Assembly (NCBI GenBank): GCA_030643125.1
Contig: DAOWML010000018.1
Coordinates: forward strand, 1 to 14,874
Reading direction: 5' to 3'
Source of the DNA: Bacteroidales bacterium
GTDB taxonomy: Bacteria > Bacteroidota > Bacteroidia > Bacteroidales > UBA12077
Length of the DNA: 14,874 nt
In this document: one piece after another, positions 14,476-14,874 of the stretch
How the letters are laid out: each line of letters opens with the position of its first letter
Position numbering within the stretch: the first letter of the stretch is position 1
Made by a program: the position numbers and the translations under genes
The notes under the pieces: generated by a model
Databases searched by the model: none
What the model was told of the DNA's origin: nothing
What the model saw: the letters and a program-made list of their open reading frames with translations, nothing else

Positions 14476-14493
14476 GGTTGAAAAATATCAACC
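14476..14493. terminator. Hairpin terminator between AhpD-like gene and STAS gene
   Basis: GGTTGA (14476-14481) and TCAACC (14488-14493) form a 6-bp stem with an AAAATA loop; the stem includes the TGA stop of the AhpD-like frame. A T-rich stretch follows on the plus strand (TATATTTTAATTT), and on the minus strand the stem follows the STAS stop. It probably ends both converging transcripts. Confidence 0.6.
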
Positions 14494-14501
14494 CGTATAT
14501 T

Positions 14502-14807
14502 TTAATTTAACTGAAAAACATGATCTAATTCAACCAGTTTAATTAACTCCAGCAGTTCTTCTGAAAGATTTATCAACTTTAAGTTTGAATTATTAAGTTT
14601 AGCAACTTTATATAAACTCAGTAAAGTTTCAAACCCCGAACTATCTATAAATTTAATACCAGATAAGTTAAGTGTTAAGTTAGATTCCGACTGGTTAATC
14701 AGTGGTAATAGTTGTAACTCTATTTCTTTTGAGTTTAACACGTTAAGCCTGGAAACATTGTAAAACGAAGCCAGATATGTGTTTTCGATGTGATCAACTG
14801 TAAGCAT
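14502..14807 (-). CDS. STAS-domain protein (anti-sigma factor antagonist-like)
   Basis: Single-domain protein of 101 residues matching the STAS fold of SpoIIAA/RsbV-type antagonists: a beta strand around LTLNLSGIKFIDSSGFETLL (44-63) with the signature D55-S56-S57-G58, where the serine is the usual phosphorylation site of the family, followed by a helix and the strand NSNLKLINLS (73-82). In partner-switching systems such proteins bind an anti-sigma kinase when unphosphorylated; no kinase or phosphatase gene is in the window. It converges with the broken AhpD-like gene, separated by a short hairpin. The 67 bp upstream to the window edge show no clear promoter. The target pathway cannot be inferred. 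Confidence 0.85.
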   Translation of the reverse strand: MLTVDHIENTYLASFYNVSRLNVLNSKEIELQLLPLINQSESNLTLNLSGIKFIDSSGFETLLSLYKVAKLNNSNLKLINLSEELLELIKLVELDHVFQLN

Positions 14808-14874
14808 AAATCAACTTTATAGTATTATTAATGCTGTGAAAATAGTATCAATACAACAAATTAATGATTAAATA

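Larger units (their letters stand above)
13974..14481 (+). pseudogene. Carboxymuconolactone decarboxylase (AhpD-like) gene interrupted by a 160-bp element
   Basis: The two parts together form one small AhpD-like protein. The first 35 codons (MSKVIKEYKEYREKMN to NLDT) end at the insertion; the frame then runs into the element and stops at 14156. The rest resumes in another frame: NTYMEGALSSKVKEM onward, including the redox motif CDDC followed by His (C-x2-C-x3-H) and the end at 14481. Removing the element with one TAA copy (163 bp) joins them into a 114-residue frame, a normal length for these proteins, which act as small thiol-dependent peroxidase or reductase-like enzymes. An ATG at 14251 could give a 76-residue fragment that keeps both cysteines. 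It starts 15 bp after miaB. Family assignment is good; whether any product remains active is unknown. Confidence 0.85.

Noticed and set aside
14808..14874. Promoter for the STAS gene
   Set aside because: TTG and TAnnTTT-like pieces exist but not at a consistent spacing, so no site could be supported.

Overview
The window looks like chromosomal DNA from a member of the Bacteroidota, most likely a Bacteroidales/Marinilabiliales-type lineage. The evidence is protein content (a large second-type PurF, a Bacteroidetes-type FtsL, a glycine-lipid acyltransferase pair, LEA-type lipoprotein and SPOR proteins), visibly AT-rich DNA, little sign of Shine-Dalgarno sequences, and -7 promoter boxes of the TAnnTTTG type upstream of miaB and inside a small insertion element. 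No rRNA, tRNA, CRISPR array, full-length insertion sequence or prophage gene was seen.

Layout. Positions 1-4741 (minus strand) hold the start of the division and cell wall (dcw) cluster, transcribed mraZ, rsmH, ftsL-like, ftsI (PASTA-bearing PBP), murE, with murE cut by the window edge. Upstream of mraZ is a four-copy, exactly 10-bp-spaced array that fits an MraZ autoregulatory operator. Positions 4742-5153 are an intergenic region that also carries a GC-rich REP-like palindrome complex nested in a longer inverted-repeat unit. Positions 5154-6955 (plus strand) encode an O-acyltransferase and an N-acyltransferase, the GlsA/GlsB pair that makes glycine lipids. A bidirectional terminator separates them from a minus-strand group: glpK, an LEA-type lipoprotein, a SPOR-domain protein and a PurF-like amidophosphoribosyltransferase (7016-11475). 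yebC (minus strand) lies upstream of that group with its own terminator. miaB (plus) follows, then a carboxymuconolactone decarboxylase (AhpD-like) gene broken by a small insertion, and finally a minus-strand STAS-domain protein.

The most interesting material is a set of small non-coding mobile or repetitive pieces. (1) A 160-bp MITE-like element (14081-14240) has 11-bp perfect terminal inverted repeats, 21 of 25 matches over the extended arms, and a TAA duplication. It splits the AhpD-like gene, and removing it with one TAA restores a 114-residue frame exactly. (2) A GC-rich palindrome in miaB encodes an in-frame LPAGRQ insert. (3) A repeat family with AACCTGA-type inverted ends occurs in both large intergenic gaps (4960-5100 and 12363-12417), each time upstream of a gene and in the same orientation relative to it; one copy encloses the REP-like palindromes. 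No wholly new multi-gene system was found; the novelty is in these small elements.
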